The notes: generated from the sequence alone by a model not told the origin. A DNA stretch of 64,000 bases from Myxocyprinus asiaticus (GCF_019703515.2 NC_059368.1:36781831-36845830); one strand, 5' to 3'. Positions 1-10,746 are shown, counted from the stretch's first letter. Made by a program: numbers and translations.

Positions 1-782
1 ATTTACCTTCAAATGTTTTTACTGTGCAAAGCTACATCACTGACTTATTTTTGAAACCCCAGTTAAACATGCATAATACTAAATTATTACTGTGGGTCAC
101 GACAGGTTGATTATTATAATATAATGCTGAATTATAATTTTTATTCTGCTTATTAGATTTGCGTTATACAGAAGTAATATATTTCTGTCCTGTTTACTTC
201 ATCTTCACCTGGGGCTTTTATTTTGACACCGAAATTGCTGTTGTATTTACTTCAACTTCACAAGGAGCTTTTATTTCGACATAGAAAAGGCAATGTGTAT
301 TTGACAGTTTACAATATTCCACATTTCCTGAAACGCTGTAATCTCCTCTTCTGTTACACGGTGCTGCGTTTGTAGATTTGTATAATAACTTGTAACTATT
401 ACTAATGTTTGGAATTGCGCGAATGCTTGAACCTGCATTACTTTGATTTCACAATGCACGTGAACTGATCTGAGAGCGCCGCCATGCGCGTGCACACAGT
501 TCACTGGTCTGTTCTGAATCACAAACAGACCATGTTTATCTGTCTTTAAAGCACAGCCTTTTGTGGATTAATAATCACATATGACCAACTCGCCATTTTG
601 ATGTTATTTTGTTTAACTGTGCAGCCCTGAAGGATCGTCTACTGATGCACTCTTTACTAAACTTAATGGCCAAATGAAAGCATATTAAAATTACTGCAAT
701 ATTCACAATATTGGTCAATTTTACATCGTCACCAAAATTATCTTGATTATATCGTTAATATTCAATATATCACCCAGCCCTA
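1..782. mobile_element. hAT-like repeat relic, right end
   Basis: This is a degraded copy of an interspersed repeat whose right terminus reads ATATCACCCAGCCCTAA, typical of a teleost hAT-like family starting TAGGGCTGGGCGATAT. Its last 150 bases match the relic ending near 38513 (shared AAACTTAATGGCCAAAT and TGCAATATTCAC). The left end is outside the window or lost. No coding capacity seen. Confidence 0.45.
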
Positions 783-849
783 ATCATGATGCATTTAGTT
801 TTTTTTAAGGCAAGTTACTGTAACATGTTTACTAATATTCATAACTTCC

Positions 850-1310
850 GAGGCTACGTCCACACTAATCCGGATACATTTAAAAACGTGTTTTTGTTTT
901 TGAAACGCTCTCCGTCCACACTGCCGTTTTCAAATGTTTTCCAAAAGTTGCTCGTCCACACTGAAACATATGAAAACACTTAAATTCCATTACTGCTTAT
1001 GCAAAAAATAGCTTGTCCGTGTCCGGTCTGGGATGCAGCTGTCCTCGTGTTCCACCCCCGGACAGCAATTCTGAGTACACTTCCCGTTGCCTTTGAAGGA
1101 ATGCAATGTGAAGGTTGTACAAAGTAACGTTTTTCTATAATAACGCTATCAAAGTGGACAGCAGGCAAAACAAAGCTGCTACAACATGGGCCGCCATCTT
1201 GATTGTTTTGGGTAGAATAGATCACATGACTGCGTCACATGACAACAAATACACTGTTTTCAGATATATCCGTTTTAATAAACCATCTCTTTATTATAAC
1301 TTCTAAAGAA
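850..1310. repeat. dispersed repeat, GGCTACGTCCACAC family
   Basis: This stretch contains repeated 'gtccacact' motifs near 857, 914 and 954 and resembles a common teleost interspersed repeat. No matching inverted end was found and it has no convincing reading frame. Identification is by pattern only. Confidence 0.3.
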
Positions 1311-3140
1311 ACGTTTAAATGTTTATTATTGTAATTGTTATACTGCATATTATTTTCATGGTCAATAAAGTATATTTCATCCCCATCGTTATTGAATCTT
1401 CATTTTGCCTTTTTATATTACAGTTGTATTGTTTGCAGTGCATAGACCAGGGGTGTCCATACTTTTTCTACCGGGGCCAGGTGCAAAAAGAAATAAGGTG
1501 TTGCGGGCCACATCATCGTAATAATGAAGACACTATTGCATCATCTTTATATTGTATGCTTAATATTATGCACTTTATGTTCATAAAGGTAATATTTCTC
1601 TCACCAAGAATGCTTGTAATAGAACAGTGATGCAGGGTCAGAAATTAAGGGGTGCTCTGGGCAAAAATGACCCCAAGGTGACAAAAAAATACCCTAAAGT
1701 TCAAAATGTGGGTGCAAAAAATGCCCTGGTTTCTGGTTTTTTCTCCATCATCTGTTATAGTTCTTAAATGATATAGTGCAATACTTTAAGAGTGGCATTA
1801 CACACTATCCCATAAAATATGTTTTGAATAAAAGAATGACAGTACATTTTAGAAAAAAAACCATAAAAATCCCTCATAAACATAAAAAATGCCCCTGAAA
1901 GTTAAATCCAGAGGTCAGTTATTGGCCCTTTATAGAAAAGTTCATTTCTGTCAATGTAGTAATGTAATATATTATACTGGGTAATAACAGGTTAATTTCA
2001 ATGCCCTGATTTTGCATTTTTATTTTTAGATGTCTATTCATTGTGACAGCAAAGCACAAGCAGTTTTGGTTGTGACGCATAACAATAATAAGAATAAGTT
2101 ACATTTTCCTGCTATGATGTGATACAAGAAATTACACTTTATTTTTTAGTAAGTCAAAGTTTCTGTTTTTTTTGTTACTTGTGTTACAAATAAGATTTTT
2201 ATTTGATCATAATGATTGAGCTCCTTTTTATTTGACTGATACGAAAGTGCGGGCTGAGCGCGCACAGTCTAGGCAGAGATGCGCTAGTGTTTTGAGCGCC
2301 CTCTTATGTCCTCACTCTCAAATGGCACTGAGAAGTCTGTGAATACTTTTCATATTTCACTGAAACATCAAAACCAACCAATTCACAACAGTTAACTAAA
2401 CTTCCCAACGCTACAGGGTACTTTCTAGGAGAGTGTGCATGGCTTGTGCGGGTCTATGCGCACTCAAACTTGGTGCGGCCACTCGCACTGCACAACGGCA
2501 TGGCAGCTCTACTCAGCTGTACGAATCATGATGCGTGGTATCGGGACATTATATCGAGAATGAGTACATGAGTATCTAACCCGATACAAGTCATATAACA
2601 AATGCATATTTTTTTTTTGTGTGTGTGTCTGGTGCTTTATCCGTGAATATCTGGAGAATTCCAAACTCCTGAACGCAAGAGAGATGATGCGTTGTGAAAT
2701 GTGGCTGTACGTGATAGCGACACCCAGTGTTCAGAATATGAATTTCATATAATTTCTCAATAGCGGGTCAAATTCTGTTCTATTTCCAAAAGCTCTCGCG
2801 GGCCACATAAGAGCAGTCGGCAGGCCGCAGATGGCCTGCGGGCCGTAGTTTGAACACCCCTGGCATAGACCTACTTTTGTAGTATTACGGTTCACTTGCA
2901 TTGTCCACTTAGGCTGTAGATTGTAATATAAAAATGTAGTGTCTTAAATTGGGTTCATATCAGCCATATCACGAGTTTCACCTCTTAAATTGATATGTGT
3001 ACACAAACATTTATGTAAAGTGTATAAAAGACTTGAATAATCATATTAAAATATATTAATCTTTCTTTAAATAAGTAATATCTTGGTTATAAATGTTTAA
3101 ACAAATAACATAATATCAACATGAAAATAGCACATCATGA
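1310..3140. repeat. dispersed repeat paralogous to 49250-49655, split by a hAT insertion
   Basis: The segments 1310-1447 and 2863-3140 match 49250-49655 nearly base for base. Shared landmarks are TTGTTTGCAGTG, GTAGTATTACGGTTCAC, GTTATAAATGTTTAA and ATCAACATGAAAATAG. The other copy lacks the 1,415-bp insertion found here. The repeat family is not identified. Confidence 0.6.
1448..2862. mobile_element. hAT-type non-autonomous element (8-bp TSD GCATAGAC)
   Basis: The ends are CAGGGGTGTCC and, inverted, CAGGGGTGTTC. The 8-bp target duplication GCATAGAC is perfect (1440-1447 and 2863-2870), as expected for the hAT superfamily. Subterminal sequence is rich in GCGGGCC/GGCCCGC motifs (about 1500 and 2795-2850). 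The 1,415-bp interior has no long reading frame, so it is non-autonomous. The paralogous copy at 49381 gives the empty site. Confidence 0.85.
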
Positions 3141-3144
3141 CTCC

Positions 3145-3164
3145 TTTTTTTTTTTTTTTTTTTT
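3145..3164. repeat. poly(T) tract
   Basis: Twenty consecutive T residues, possibly a retroposon tail remnant; no SINE body is recognisable beside it. Confidence 0.6.
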
Positions 3165-3587
3165 GCATTGTACTGTACATATTTAAGAATACATAGTTCC
3201 CAATACTTTTATAACTACCAACAGGATAAAACCCACTGTAGGATATAAAAAGGAATTTAAAAGATATTAAAAGGACTTTAAAATTGCAATTTCTCCCCAT
3301 GATTCCCTAAATTGTCCAGTGCCAAGACATAATTCCAATGAAATACAAGTAATATTTTGTTAAATATAAAAAATTATTCCAAGCATCAAAAATGATCCTA
3401 CTGGATAAACTCAAATTCCTAAAGGATTTTTGGATAGAGCTTCAGAGCAACACACAGCGTTTCAGAAAAAAACAAAACATTAATCACTTTTAGGCACATA
3501 CATAGAAATCCTATTCATAGCATTCCTGAAATGGAGTGTGGAAAAGATCCTGAGCTTGACTAAACAGAAACAGCTTTTAACTCTCAC
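3165..3587. other. nt5dc1 intron, nothing recognised
   Basis: AT-rich sequence downstream (gene sense) of the motif IV exon. No further exon, RNA gene or repeat end was recognised. Confidence 0.5.
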
Positions 3588-3767
3588 CTCAAATTTGCCC
3601 TTCTTCTCTACAGGACTTTCACTTGGGGCGGGGCTGTTACTGGGGGTTGGGTTAGCACGTGGAACGCCCTCCCCCTCCATCTCCTCCACAATCATCACCG
3701 TCTCCCACTTTGCAAAGCTGCAGGCGGGGAACATGTCCGAGCGCATACTGTCTCCGAAATACACCAC
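3588..3767 (-). CDS. nt5dc1: nt5dc1 internal exon (HAD motif IV)
   Basis: This 180-bp (60-codon) phase-0 exon starts VVYFGDSMRSDMFPA and ends VEKKGKFE. The paired aspartates of FGDSMRSD are HAD motif IV, which coordinates the Mg2+ in this superfamily. WETVMIVEEM follows, then a low-complexity Pro/Ser/Asn/Glu linker (about residues 36-51), as in other NT5DC1 proteins before the C-terminal domain. The acceptor is CTGATGCAG and the donor is GAG|GTGAGA. The acceptor lies next to a purine/pyrimidine-alternating (TG)n tract rather than a clean pyrimidine tract. The C-terminal exon(s) should lie further left; I found none in 1-3587, so they are probably outside the window. Confidence 0.93.
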
Positions 3768-3813
3768 CTGCATCAGAAAACACACACATACACCCACACG
3801 AATACAAACCCAT

Positions 3814-3814
<1 letters not shown>

Positions 3815-3859
<45 letters not shown>
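3815..3859. repeat. (CA)n microsatellite near an nt5dc1 acceptor
   Basis: An uninterrupted CA repeat of about 22 units, with imperfect CA/TA-rich sequence continuing down to 3778. In gene sense it is (TG)n lying 48-92 bases upstream of the exon acceptor at 3768. Confidence 0.95.
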
Positions 3860-3861
<2 letters not shown>

Positions 3862-4920
3862 ACATTCAATACTGAAGGTAAATATACCATATCAGTCAAT
3901 AACTAACTACAAGAACACTTTATAATAACTTAGATTAATAACATTAAGAAACATTATTACATTGTTTTTTTATTACATTATGCAATGCATACATTTTGAA
4001 CATTCCAATAGTTAGGAATTTCATGAAACTTTGATTTCTATATTTCCATTAAGACTACTGATTTAACACGTTAATTCAGCGTGATTAATTACATGAAAAA
4101 ATAATGAGTAAAAAACAATTCTGCAATAAATCATCTCCTGTGAATGCACGTAAATTCCATAATAAGCAATTTTTCAACCAACGGAGCAATTCAAGCTTGA
4201 AGTGTTTTTGTGTTATCCATCGTCATGTTTTCGTGAGTCTGAGTCAGCAGGGGGCAGTACGCGTAACTCCAGCTGTAGAGTCAATGCAGAGCTGTACAGA
4301 AACAAACCGACAGCTGGACAGAGCAGAAACAGGTCTCGAGATTGACACAGAGTCATCAAATTTGGCGTTTATAGAGCTAGAGATGGTGAAAAATTGCAAA
4401 ATGTGTGGACAGGTTGGCCAGTGATAGGCTTGTGTTCAATAATTTGGAAATAAACCAAACAATATATTGACTTCTAAAGCCACTTTTTGTATTGCCTAAT
4501 CAATGCTTTATTTATCTGCAACAATATAATGTCTTTGAATTATCTGAAATTACTATATTTATTTTATTATAGGCCTATGTATAATTATTTGGATTATTAT
4601 GTATTGAAATATCTTTACTTGGGGGCCTTTTCCAGCAAATATTGATTTATATAAATAATTTTGATTACTTCAATAAATTAATTGGCATATCATGCAAATA
4701 TTTTTTTATTATTAATTCACAGCACTAATTTTCATATATATTTATACTTGAATGTACATAAAAACTGATCCTTTAAGCATTAGCCTACATAATGTTAACA
4801 ACTTAAGCAACATTTATTTATTTAGCAGATGTTTTTCTCCAAATTAATTTACAAATGAAGAAAAACACAATTAATTTATTAAGTTGTCAACATATTTATT
4901 AGCATAGCACTTTATAATAA
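3860..4920. other. nt5dc1 intron, AT-rich, no gene
   Basis: No exon recognised. A less AT-rich patch at about 4235-4424 is open in one plus-strand frame but has no recognisable domain and looks like dispersed repeat (CAGCAGGGGGCAGTAC). Confidence 0.4.
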
Positions 4921-5450
4921 CAATGGCTCTGTTCCAAAACCTAGTGAGCTGCCTCACTGTCTTCTGCCAACATAAGAAGCTGCCTTCTACTTCAAGACAG
5001 CGTTCTGACTGAAAAGGAGTTCAATTTAGTGTTATGGATGTCTTCAAGCCAAGGTCAGATTGTTGTTCAGCCAATCAGAAGACTTTCTGCTTGTCAATCA
5101 ATGTGCACATTCACAGGACAGCCCACATATGCTCGTATAAGTGCAGGTATGATGTCCTGCTCACACGAAATGCTCAGGGTCGGACTGTACAATTCTCAGG
5201 GGGACCCTCCCCCCTTCATCTGCTCCAACACAACAATCTCTTGTGCGTTTGTGTGTGCACACGTGCCTTTGAAAGGGGGTTTGGAAAGGGTGGCATGGCT
5301 AATTCAATGGCTAGTCTGGTGGAAGTTCCAGAATGGCTAAAATCGCTTACAGCACCTTTACGCCAACAATGCGATGTACTCTTAAGCATTCAAATACATA
5401 GTACACCCAAATATTTGGTAAAATACTACAATTTTAATAGCTGTAACAAT

Positions 5451-5909
5451 AGCCTCTTTTCCACCATCAGGCCAAACTGTTCTTGTTGCGAAACCATTTT
5501 GTTCTGTGCCGATCCGGGCCAGCTGGCATGGTTACGGATTTTTTTGCACTGTGGTGCTGAAAACAGACTTTGAATGTACACAAGAAATACGTCAGCCGTT
5601 ACCTTAGTAACCCAAGAGTTTAAGGACCAAGTGAGAAGTGTGTTTACTTTGCCCATATAGTGCGCATGGCCAGCTACAGAGAAAAAAAACGAGTTATCTT
5701 GGCAACTGACAAGTGACCAATCGTGAGTCGCGACGTCACTACAGGCATTCCACCAGCACAGTTGAGCACAGTTGTCTAACCATGCTGAGAATTCCGGGCC
5801 GAGAACGGTTTCTAATCGTGTCATGCCGAATCGTGCCCAGGTGGAAAAGCTACTGTAACCATTCCTTACCCTGCTCAAAACCGTTTGGCTCGATGGTGGA
5901 AAAGAGACT
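5451..5909. mobile_element. MITE with CTCTTTTCCACCATC ends
   Basis: Inverted ends are AGCCTCTTTTCCACCATC on the left and, on the complementary strand of the right end, AGTCTCTTTTCCACCATC, continuing into GGCCAAAC/GAGCCAAAC. A possible 3-bp AAT duplication flanks it. It is 459 bp with no coding content. The second half of each arm contains 'ccgggcc' and 'cgaaccgt'-like motifs seen in cyprinid MITEs. Confidence 0.65.
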
Positions 5910-5975
5910 AATGATTCTTGGGCAAGTGGTAGTTGAGAACCAAAATGCAGATTATATTAAATAAATAAGAGCAAA

Positions 5976-5995
5976 GACAAAAAAAAAAAAAAAAA
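5976..5995. repeat. poly(A) tract
   Basis: A run of A residues after GAGCAAAGAC, in a dispersed repeat. Confidence 0.5.
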
Positions 5996-6203
5996 GTCCA
6001 GACTAATCACAAAAACCAAACACATCAAACAATGCAGGGAGAACAATAGGGCTTATACTCGGTGCTTTTCAATTGGAAGGCAGCAGCCTTGTTAGGATAT
6101 CTCGGCTGCCATGTCATCAAGCACCGTCAAAGGCCGTCTCAACTGTGAGGACCCTTGAAAGGCAGCCTCGTTTGCAATATTTTGGAGGATGCATCAAATG
6201 CAT

Positions 6204-6575
6204 TGTAATGGACTTCACAGTAGGAGTGAAGGAGAACACAGGGAAGTGGGTTTCTCCAGCCACAGGATATGTTTAATTGACAACTTCAATGCTTATAGCT
6301 TCACACATCTCAGCAGTTTTACAGGCATGTAGTCTCTCAGTCTCTTTAGCTTCATGTACACAATAATCACATAAGCATCCTAGTTTCATGAACACAGCAG
6401 GCTTCCTTGTGCCAGTTCTCTCTCCCTCTGCTGGTGGTGTGGCTGCTTATATGCCACTCTCCCCATGCCCACTGGAATCAGAGACAGGTGTTAGACATAA
6501 TCTAGCTCAAGTGTAAGCGCCCTTACTCCTTTCTCTCTCTCCGGACGGACGCTCGACCACACCCCTGCTGCCACA
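6204..6575 (-). repeat. 3' LTR of the Gypsy element
   Basis: 372 bp, with TG...CA ends on the minus strand. It is preceded in element sense by a purine-rich tract (TTGGGCGGTGGGGATA) that fits a polypurine primer site. Confidence 0.9.
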
Positions 6576-6589
6576 TATCCCCACCGCCC

Positions 6590-6840
6590 AACTCAGGCCG
6601 GGGTGTGAGTTTCCATTTCTGGAAAGGAAGTCGGCACCCCACTAGGTGATCCACGTGTTGGTATCCTTCATGTGGTGGAGCCATTGGAGTGGGGTGTGAT
6701 CTGAGCAGAGGGTGAAGGCCTGCCCCAGCAGGTAGTAACGGAGAGTGAGGACTGCCCACTTGATGGCCAGACACTCCTTTTCCACGGTGCTGTACTTTGT
6801 TTCCCTCAAGGGGAAGTAAGGGTGGGAGATTATTTTGAAG
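6590..6840 (-). pseudogene. Gypsy RNase H fragment
   Basis: In element sense the frame reads ETKYSTVEKECLAIKWAVLT then LRYYLLG, with CSDHTPLQWLHHMKDTNTWI following. This is the C-terminal RNase H of a Ty3/Gypsy polyprotein (the conserved K-YS--EKE-LAI--A block and the SDH-PLQWL motif). It breaks after WIT at a stop. A second fragment, ADFLSRNGN, then continues to the 3' LTR, so a short internal deletion removed the intervening part. Upstream it is fused in frame to the integrase remnant. Nothing here could be functional. Confidence 0.85.
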
Positions 6841-7230
6841 AGTGCCTCCACAACACTACGTGCTTAGATGCTGCGCAGAGGCACTGCTTCCGGATATAGC
6901 ATTGCGTAGTCCACTAGGACTAATACAAAGCAATGTCCGCGTGTTGACCGCTCTAATGGCCTGACGAGTTCCATGCCAATTCTCTCGAAGGGGACCTCGA
7001 TCAGCGGAAGGGGGCGCAATGGTGCTTTTGGGGTGGCCGGTGGGTTCACCAGCTGACATTCATGTCAAGCCGCACACCACCTGTGAACATCGCCGCCAAT
7101 GCCCAGCCAATAAAAACGGGCTATTAGCCGGTTTAGTGTTTTTCTTTCCCCTAGATGACCCGCCAAGGGATTATAATGAGCCGCCTGGAACATTCCCAAT
7201 GGCTCCACGGTATTAAGAACTGGGTTGTAT
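6841..7230 (-). pseudogene. Gypsy integrase fragment (zinc-binding and start of core)
   Basis: In element sense a zinc-binding region is visible: AHYNPLAGHLG supplies the His pair, and WCAA-stop-HEC the Cys pair with one Cys changed to TGA. QLVNPPATPKAPLRPLPLIE and ERIGMELVRPLERS follow, then VLVLVDYA, the start of the catalytic core around its first Asp. A further stop (TAA) follows PLRSI near 6866. ARSVVEALFKIIS then runs directly into RNase H sequence. The rest of the catalytic core, with the other acidic residues, is deleted. Confidence 0.82.
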
Positions 7231-7247
7231 CTTCCTTTGTTTGAGCA

Positions 7248-7735
7248 TCATGCATCACTATACAACCACTTGTTTATAATTGCAAAATAGGGATATGAAA
7301 GTGCGACATTCGGCTGGAGTTGACCATCGATCATTCTCACTTGGTCGAAGGCGTGCTTGAGGGTTTCATCTCGTGACTGCTCCAAAGGGGCTGCAGCCTC
7401 TCCCACCCTCACGTCATCCTGACGTGGAGCTGACGAAGACGGCCCCGGCTCCGCCTCCCCTGCCAGAGCATCGCACATTTCACATCTCGCTTTTGTGCAG
7501 GACCCATCCATGCATATTCCCTTTAATACATTTCTGAATTCTGAATGGGTGAGACGGGAACTAACCGCGGCCTCCACTCTATGTTTTGTTCCCCAAAATT
7601 TGATCACAAGGGTCACCACGGGGTAATTGTGAATATCCCCATGCACACACTTCACCCTCACCCTTTTGGTTGTGCCCAAAGCCTCATGTTGAACCAATCA
7701 TTTGTGGACAGTGGTTTGATTACAACCCGTGTCTA
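7248..7735 (-). pseudogene. Gypsy protease and pol linker
   Basis: HQPLVDTGCNQTTVH gives the retropepsin active site Asp-Thr-Gly near 7730-7722. RVKCVHGDIHNYPVVTL follows, as in Gypsy proteases. Further on is a linker (QLQPNVALSYPYFAIIN) that in this family leads directly into the integrase zinc region. The frame changes near the start and ends at a stop before 7248. In an intact relative the enzyme would cleave Gag-Pol; here it is a relic. Confidence 0.75.
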
Positions 7736-7789
7736 CCAATGGCTGGTGAGTACCCCCCTTGACTCTTGCTGGTATCCGGTATGCTCCGG

Positions 7790-8780
7790 CCCGATCGGGG
7801 GCAGCCTGCGGAGTGTCGGGGATCCAGACCGTCATCCCCAGCTCCATCACAGAGCAATGATCCCGGAAGTGTCCCGGACCCTGCAACTCCAGCAGACCGA
7901 CCCAGGCGCCACGCCTGCACCTGCGTCGGCTGAGGGGGAGAGTGGCGGGGCATTGTATATGCTGGGGGGGGGTGCAAACCCCCGCACACAGGGTACTGGC
8001 TTTGGTGGCGGGACTCCTTGCCTCCGTGGGGCAGGAACGGGCTCTAGGGAGAGAGCAGAGTGAGAGAGAAGAGGGGAGGGAGAAGAGAACAGGGAAAACA
8101 TGGGGGGGGGAGAGAGGGGGAGGGCTCTTCCGCCCTCGGGTACACAGCCATATGGTCCTCTGCCAATCGGACAGCCTCCTCCAGTGACGCTGGCCGGTGG
8201 CATTGGACCCACTCCACCGTTCCTCGCGGTAGTCGATGGATGAGCTGCTCCAGTACCACCTGGTTGATCACTCCCTCGACAGCAGCCATCTCCGGCAGGT
8301 GTCTCAGAGCCGTTGGGTGATGCCAAACGGGTGGCCGGTCCTATCCAACTTCATAGAACGGAAGAGCTGGCGATGTTGCTCTGGACTGCGGCCAACCCGC
8401 TGCAAGATGGTCTTGTTCAGATCATTGTAGGCCAGGAGGTTAGCCGCTGGCAGTTGTTGCGCTGCGAGCTGGGCTTCCCTGGACGGGAGGAGCCTGGCCG
8501 CCCATTGGTCACGCGGCCAGCCCCAGATCTCAGCAGTGAGCTCAAAGAGCTTGAGGAAAGCTTCTGGGTGTTCTTCCCCCTCCCCCATCTTCAAGAGCAT
8601 GGGCGGGGGCATGGGGCTGTGTTTGTCTGGGGCCGCAGCCGGGGTTTCCTCTGCTTGAGCCTGAAGGATCTCGAAGAACCGGCGATCTTGATCTTGCCGG
8701 AGCTCAAGCAGGGATTGTTGCTGGGACTGGTGTAGGTCGGTGAGGGACTTGAGGATCTCTGCCAACATGGAGGACTCCAT
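7790..8780 (-). pseudogene. Gypsy gag relic with zinc knuckle
   Basis: The likely start is the ATG at 8780-8778, about 20 bases past the primer site, giving MESSMLAEILKSLTDLHQSQ. Upstream open frame running into the LTR is probably not translated. EAFLKLFELTAEIWGWPRDQ is the SCAN-like capsid fold of fish Gypsy Gag. The frame shifts around 8290-8310 into VLEQLIHRLPRGTVEWVQCH and RPASLEEAVRLAEDHMAVYP. A CCHC zinc knuckle (CWSC then GPGHFRDHC) is split by another shift near 7850-7890. A GA-rich, low-complexity insertion lies at 8040-8130. Confidence 0.8.
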
Positions 8781-8803
8781 AGGGCGTACTTCCTCCAACT
8801 TTG

Positions 8804-8821
8804 TCCCGGGTTTCGGCACCA
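8804..8821 (-). promoter_or_regulatory. Primer binding site, tRNA-Phe
   Basis: On the plus strand the 18 bases TCCCGGGTTTCGGCACCA equal the 3' end of vertebrate tRNA-Phe including CCA. On the element strand this is the complementary primer site, one base inside the 5' LTR. The identical 18-mer occurs at 59175-59192 in the second LTR element. Confidence 0.9.
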
Positions 8822-8822
8822 G

Positions 8823-9190
8823 TGTAACGGACTTCACAGTAGGAGGGGAGGGAGACACAGGGAAGCGGGTTTCTCCAGCCACAGGTAATGTTTAATTGAC
8901 AACGTCAACGCTTATAGTTTCACACAACTCAGCAGTTTTACAGGCATGTAGTCTCTCAGTCTCTTTAGCTTCACGTCCACAATAATCACATAAGCATCCT
9001 ATTTTCATGAACACAGCAGGCTTCCTTGTGCCAGTTCTCTCTCCCTCTGCTGGTGGCGTGGCCGCTTATATGCCGCTCTCCCCATGCTCACTGGAATTAG
9101 AGACAGGTGTTAGACATAATCTAGCTCAGGTGTAAGCGCCCTTACTGCTTTCTCTCCGGACGGACGCTCGACCACACCCCCGCTGCCACA
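8823..9190 (-). repeat. 5' LTR of the Gypsy element
   Basis: 368 bp; it would hold the promoter and polyadenylation signal. It differs from the 3' LTR by scattered substitutions and a 4-bp CT indel near its outer end. Confidence 0.9.
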
Positions 9191-9236
9191 TGCATCCTTC
9201 GAGGTCTTTAGTCACCCACAATTCATTGCACATGTC

Positions 9237-9591
9237 CCAATTTATATATACATATATTTAAAAAAAAGGCAAGTAGCTCAGACAATACAACAAATTAAAA
9301 GATAAAAGCACAAAAAAATAAAAAAATAAAAAGGCAATTACATGTATTTGAAAAGCTTTAATAGTTTTACATCTTTTACAAGTCTAGGGTTCTGTATTTT
9401 CATATTTGAAAGGGTTTCAGTATAAAATTCTAAGATCAGTTTTTGCTAAATATTGTATATAAAGGCTTTTTTTGAGTGACTAGCTTTGTGAATAAAATAT
9501 TTAGCTAAAATAATTTAGAGGTTAAGGACATATTTCTCATTTTTGCATTATATGGGTTTTCTAAACAAAGTATAATATAACATGGTTCTAA
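9237..9591. other. nt5dc1 intron, A-rich, nothing recognised
   Basis: A-rich sequence with AAAAATAAAAAAATAAAAAG near 9314; no gene or element end recognised. Confidence 0.4.
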
Positions 9592-10211
9592 TGCTGCGTT
9601 CCATTCAACTCGGATGTGGGATATTCCTACTTGATATCTCCGATCTCCGAGCATAAAGGCATTCCATTGCCAGATGCTCAGAAGATGACGTGTAAGGAAA
9701 CAAAACTGCAATGCTCCTGTTAGCTAAGCGCCCAAGAATTTCACACACTACTGCACTTGTGTATCTGGTTGTGTGACAATAAAAGTGATTTGATTTGATA
9801 AGCAGTTGTTTGACTGTAAACAGAGATGTCTCCTAGCAAATGATAAACAATGCTGCAGCGCTAGCACTTGAGCTACAGGTATACGATTATCAAAAGAAAG
9901 TTTAATTTACTGTTTTAAACACCCATCTTTGCAAATGTTTGTTAAAAAAGTTTTAATATCATGTAATGTAGGAGCTTTGACTCATTTATCGATATTACCT
10001 AATACAAGTTAATGTTTATCACTTACTTTGTGTATCTCCCTGGGGCTGACATATTTGTGTGACGTCACGCACCTGCATCTTGGAGAAATCGAAGTTAAAA
10101 AATTCTGCACGAGTTTCCCAGTTGGAGTTCCTTCATCAAGTGACGTTCCATTGCACTTTTCCAACTAGGAAGTTGGAAAATCCAACTTTCCGAGTTGAAT
10201 GGAACACAGCA
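9592..10211. mobile_element. MITE with TAA target duplication (PIF/Harbinger-like)
   Basis: The inverted ends TGCTGCGTTCCATTCAACTC and, from the right, TGCTGTGTTCCATTCAACTC continue inward (GGAAAGTTGG at the right). The 3-bp TAA flank on both sides fits PIF/Harbinger target duplication. 620 bp, non-coding. Superfamily assignment is inferred from the 3-bp duplication only. Confidence 0.65.
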
Positions 10212-10214
10212 TAA

Positions 10215-10746
10215 GCATATGGTTTGTCATGCACACTTCCTAGAAAGTCTCATTCTAGCGCTGAATGCTAAGGAGCCTAGTCTACAGCCTAAGAAGGACT
10301 GGTCTAAGAAGGACACAGCCAAACTAGGCTGCAGCCTTCCGATTGAGAAGCACCCATACACAAAGATAACAAGACTAATTATCAAGATACACTTGGGACC
10401 AATCAAATTAGCTCTTGTGTGTGTTCTCATGCTGTTTAGGCATGTCTGTATCCTTTATCTGTAGGAGAGATGTTGTGTCCTGAGTTTGTGTTCTGACACA
10501 CACTGTGAACATGTTTTAACCCTCTCTAACACATCTGTGGCTGGGTAAGATCTGAACGCCCTGGAGCATTGCAGATAGAATTCACAATGCAACAACCATA
10601 AAGCCCGAGGCCCCTTCCCATACAAACACACAAGACTGTTACTGCTATACCTTTGAAACGCTGCATTACACCTTAAAACTACAGTACAGGGCACACAACA
10701 GGATTGTTGCTTAGAATTTAGACGCAATAAAACAGTTCAGCCTTAC
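10215..10746. other. nt5dc1 intron, nothing recognised
   Basis: Unique-looking intronic sequence directly downstream of the exon donor at 10746. No second exon or RNA gene recognised. Confidence 0.45.

Larger units (their letters stand above)
4925..6203. repeat. dispersed repeat 'CTCTGTTCCAAAACC', host of the Gypsy insertion
   Basis: GCTCTGTTCCAAAACCTAG and AAGAAGCTGCCTTCTAC near 4925-5000, and the GCAGCCTTG/AAAGGCAGCC block at 6080-6200, resemble one teleost repeat family. It appears to resume at 9191 (TGCATCCTTCGAGG) after the LTR element. Its ends are uncertain. A palindromic MITE sits inside at 5451-5909. Confidence 0.35.
6204..9190 (-). mobile_element. Deleted Ty3/Gypsy LTR retrotransposon, Gmr1-type order
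   Basis: This is a 2,987-bp element read on the minus strand: 5' LTR 9190-8823, primer site, gag, protease, integrase fragment, RNase H fragment, 3' LTR 6575-6204. Both sides carry the 5-bp duplication TGCAT (6199-6203, 9191-9195). The LTRs (368 and 372 bp) begin TGTGGCAGC and end GTTACA or ATTACA, and differ at roughly 7% by eye, so the insertion is not recent. Reverse transcriptase and most of the integrase are missing. The surviving order is protease, integrase, RNase H, LTR. That fits the Gmr1 group, where integrase precedes reverse transcriptase, reduced by internal deletion. Frameshifts and stops make all reading frames non-functional. Confidence 0.93.

Noticed and set aside
3538..3925. 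Open frames rich in His-Thr or Cys-Val repeats
   Set aside because: They read through the (CA)n microsatellite; only the minus-strand segment 3588-3767 is a real exon.
4104..4424. 106-codon plus-strand frame
   Set aside because: No domain, antisense to an nt5dc1 intron, and overlaps repeat-like sequence.
5029..5878. Several 80-180-codon frames on both strands
   Set aside because: They overlap each other and a palindromic MITE; no recognisable protein.
7545..8735. Plus-strand open frames opposite the Gypsy element
   Set aside because: Antisense shadows of the minus-strand gag and protease; the minus-strand translation has recognisable retroelement domains.
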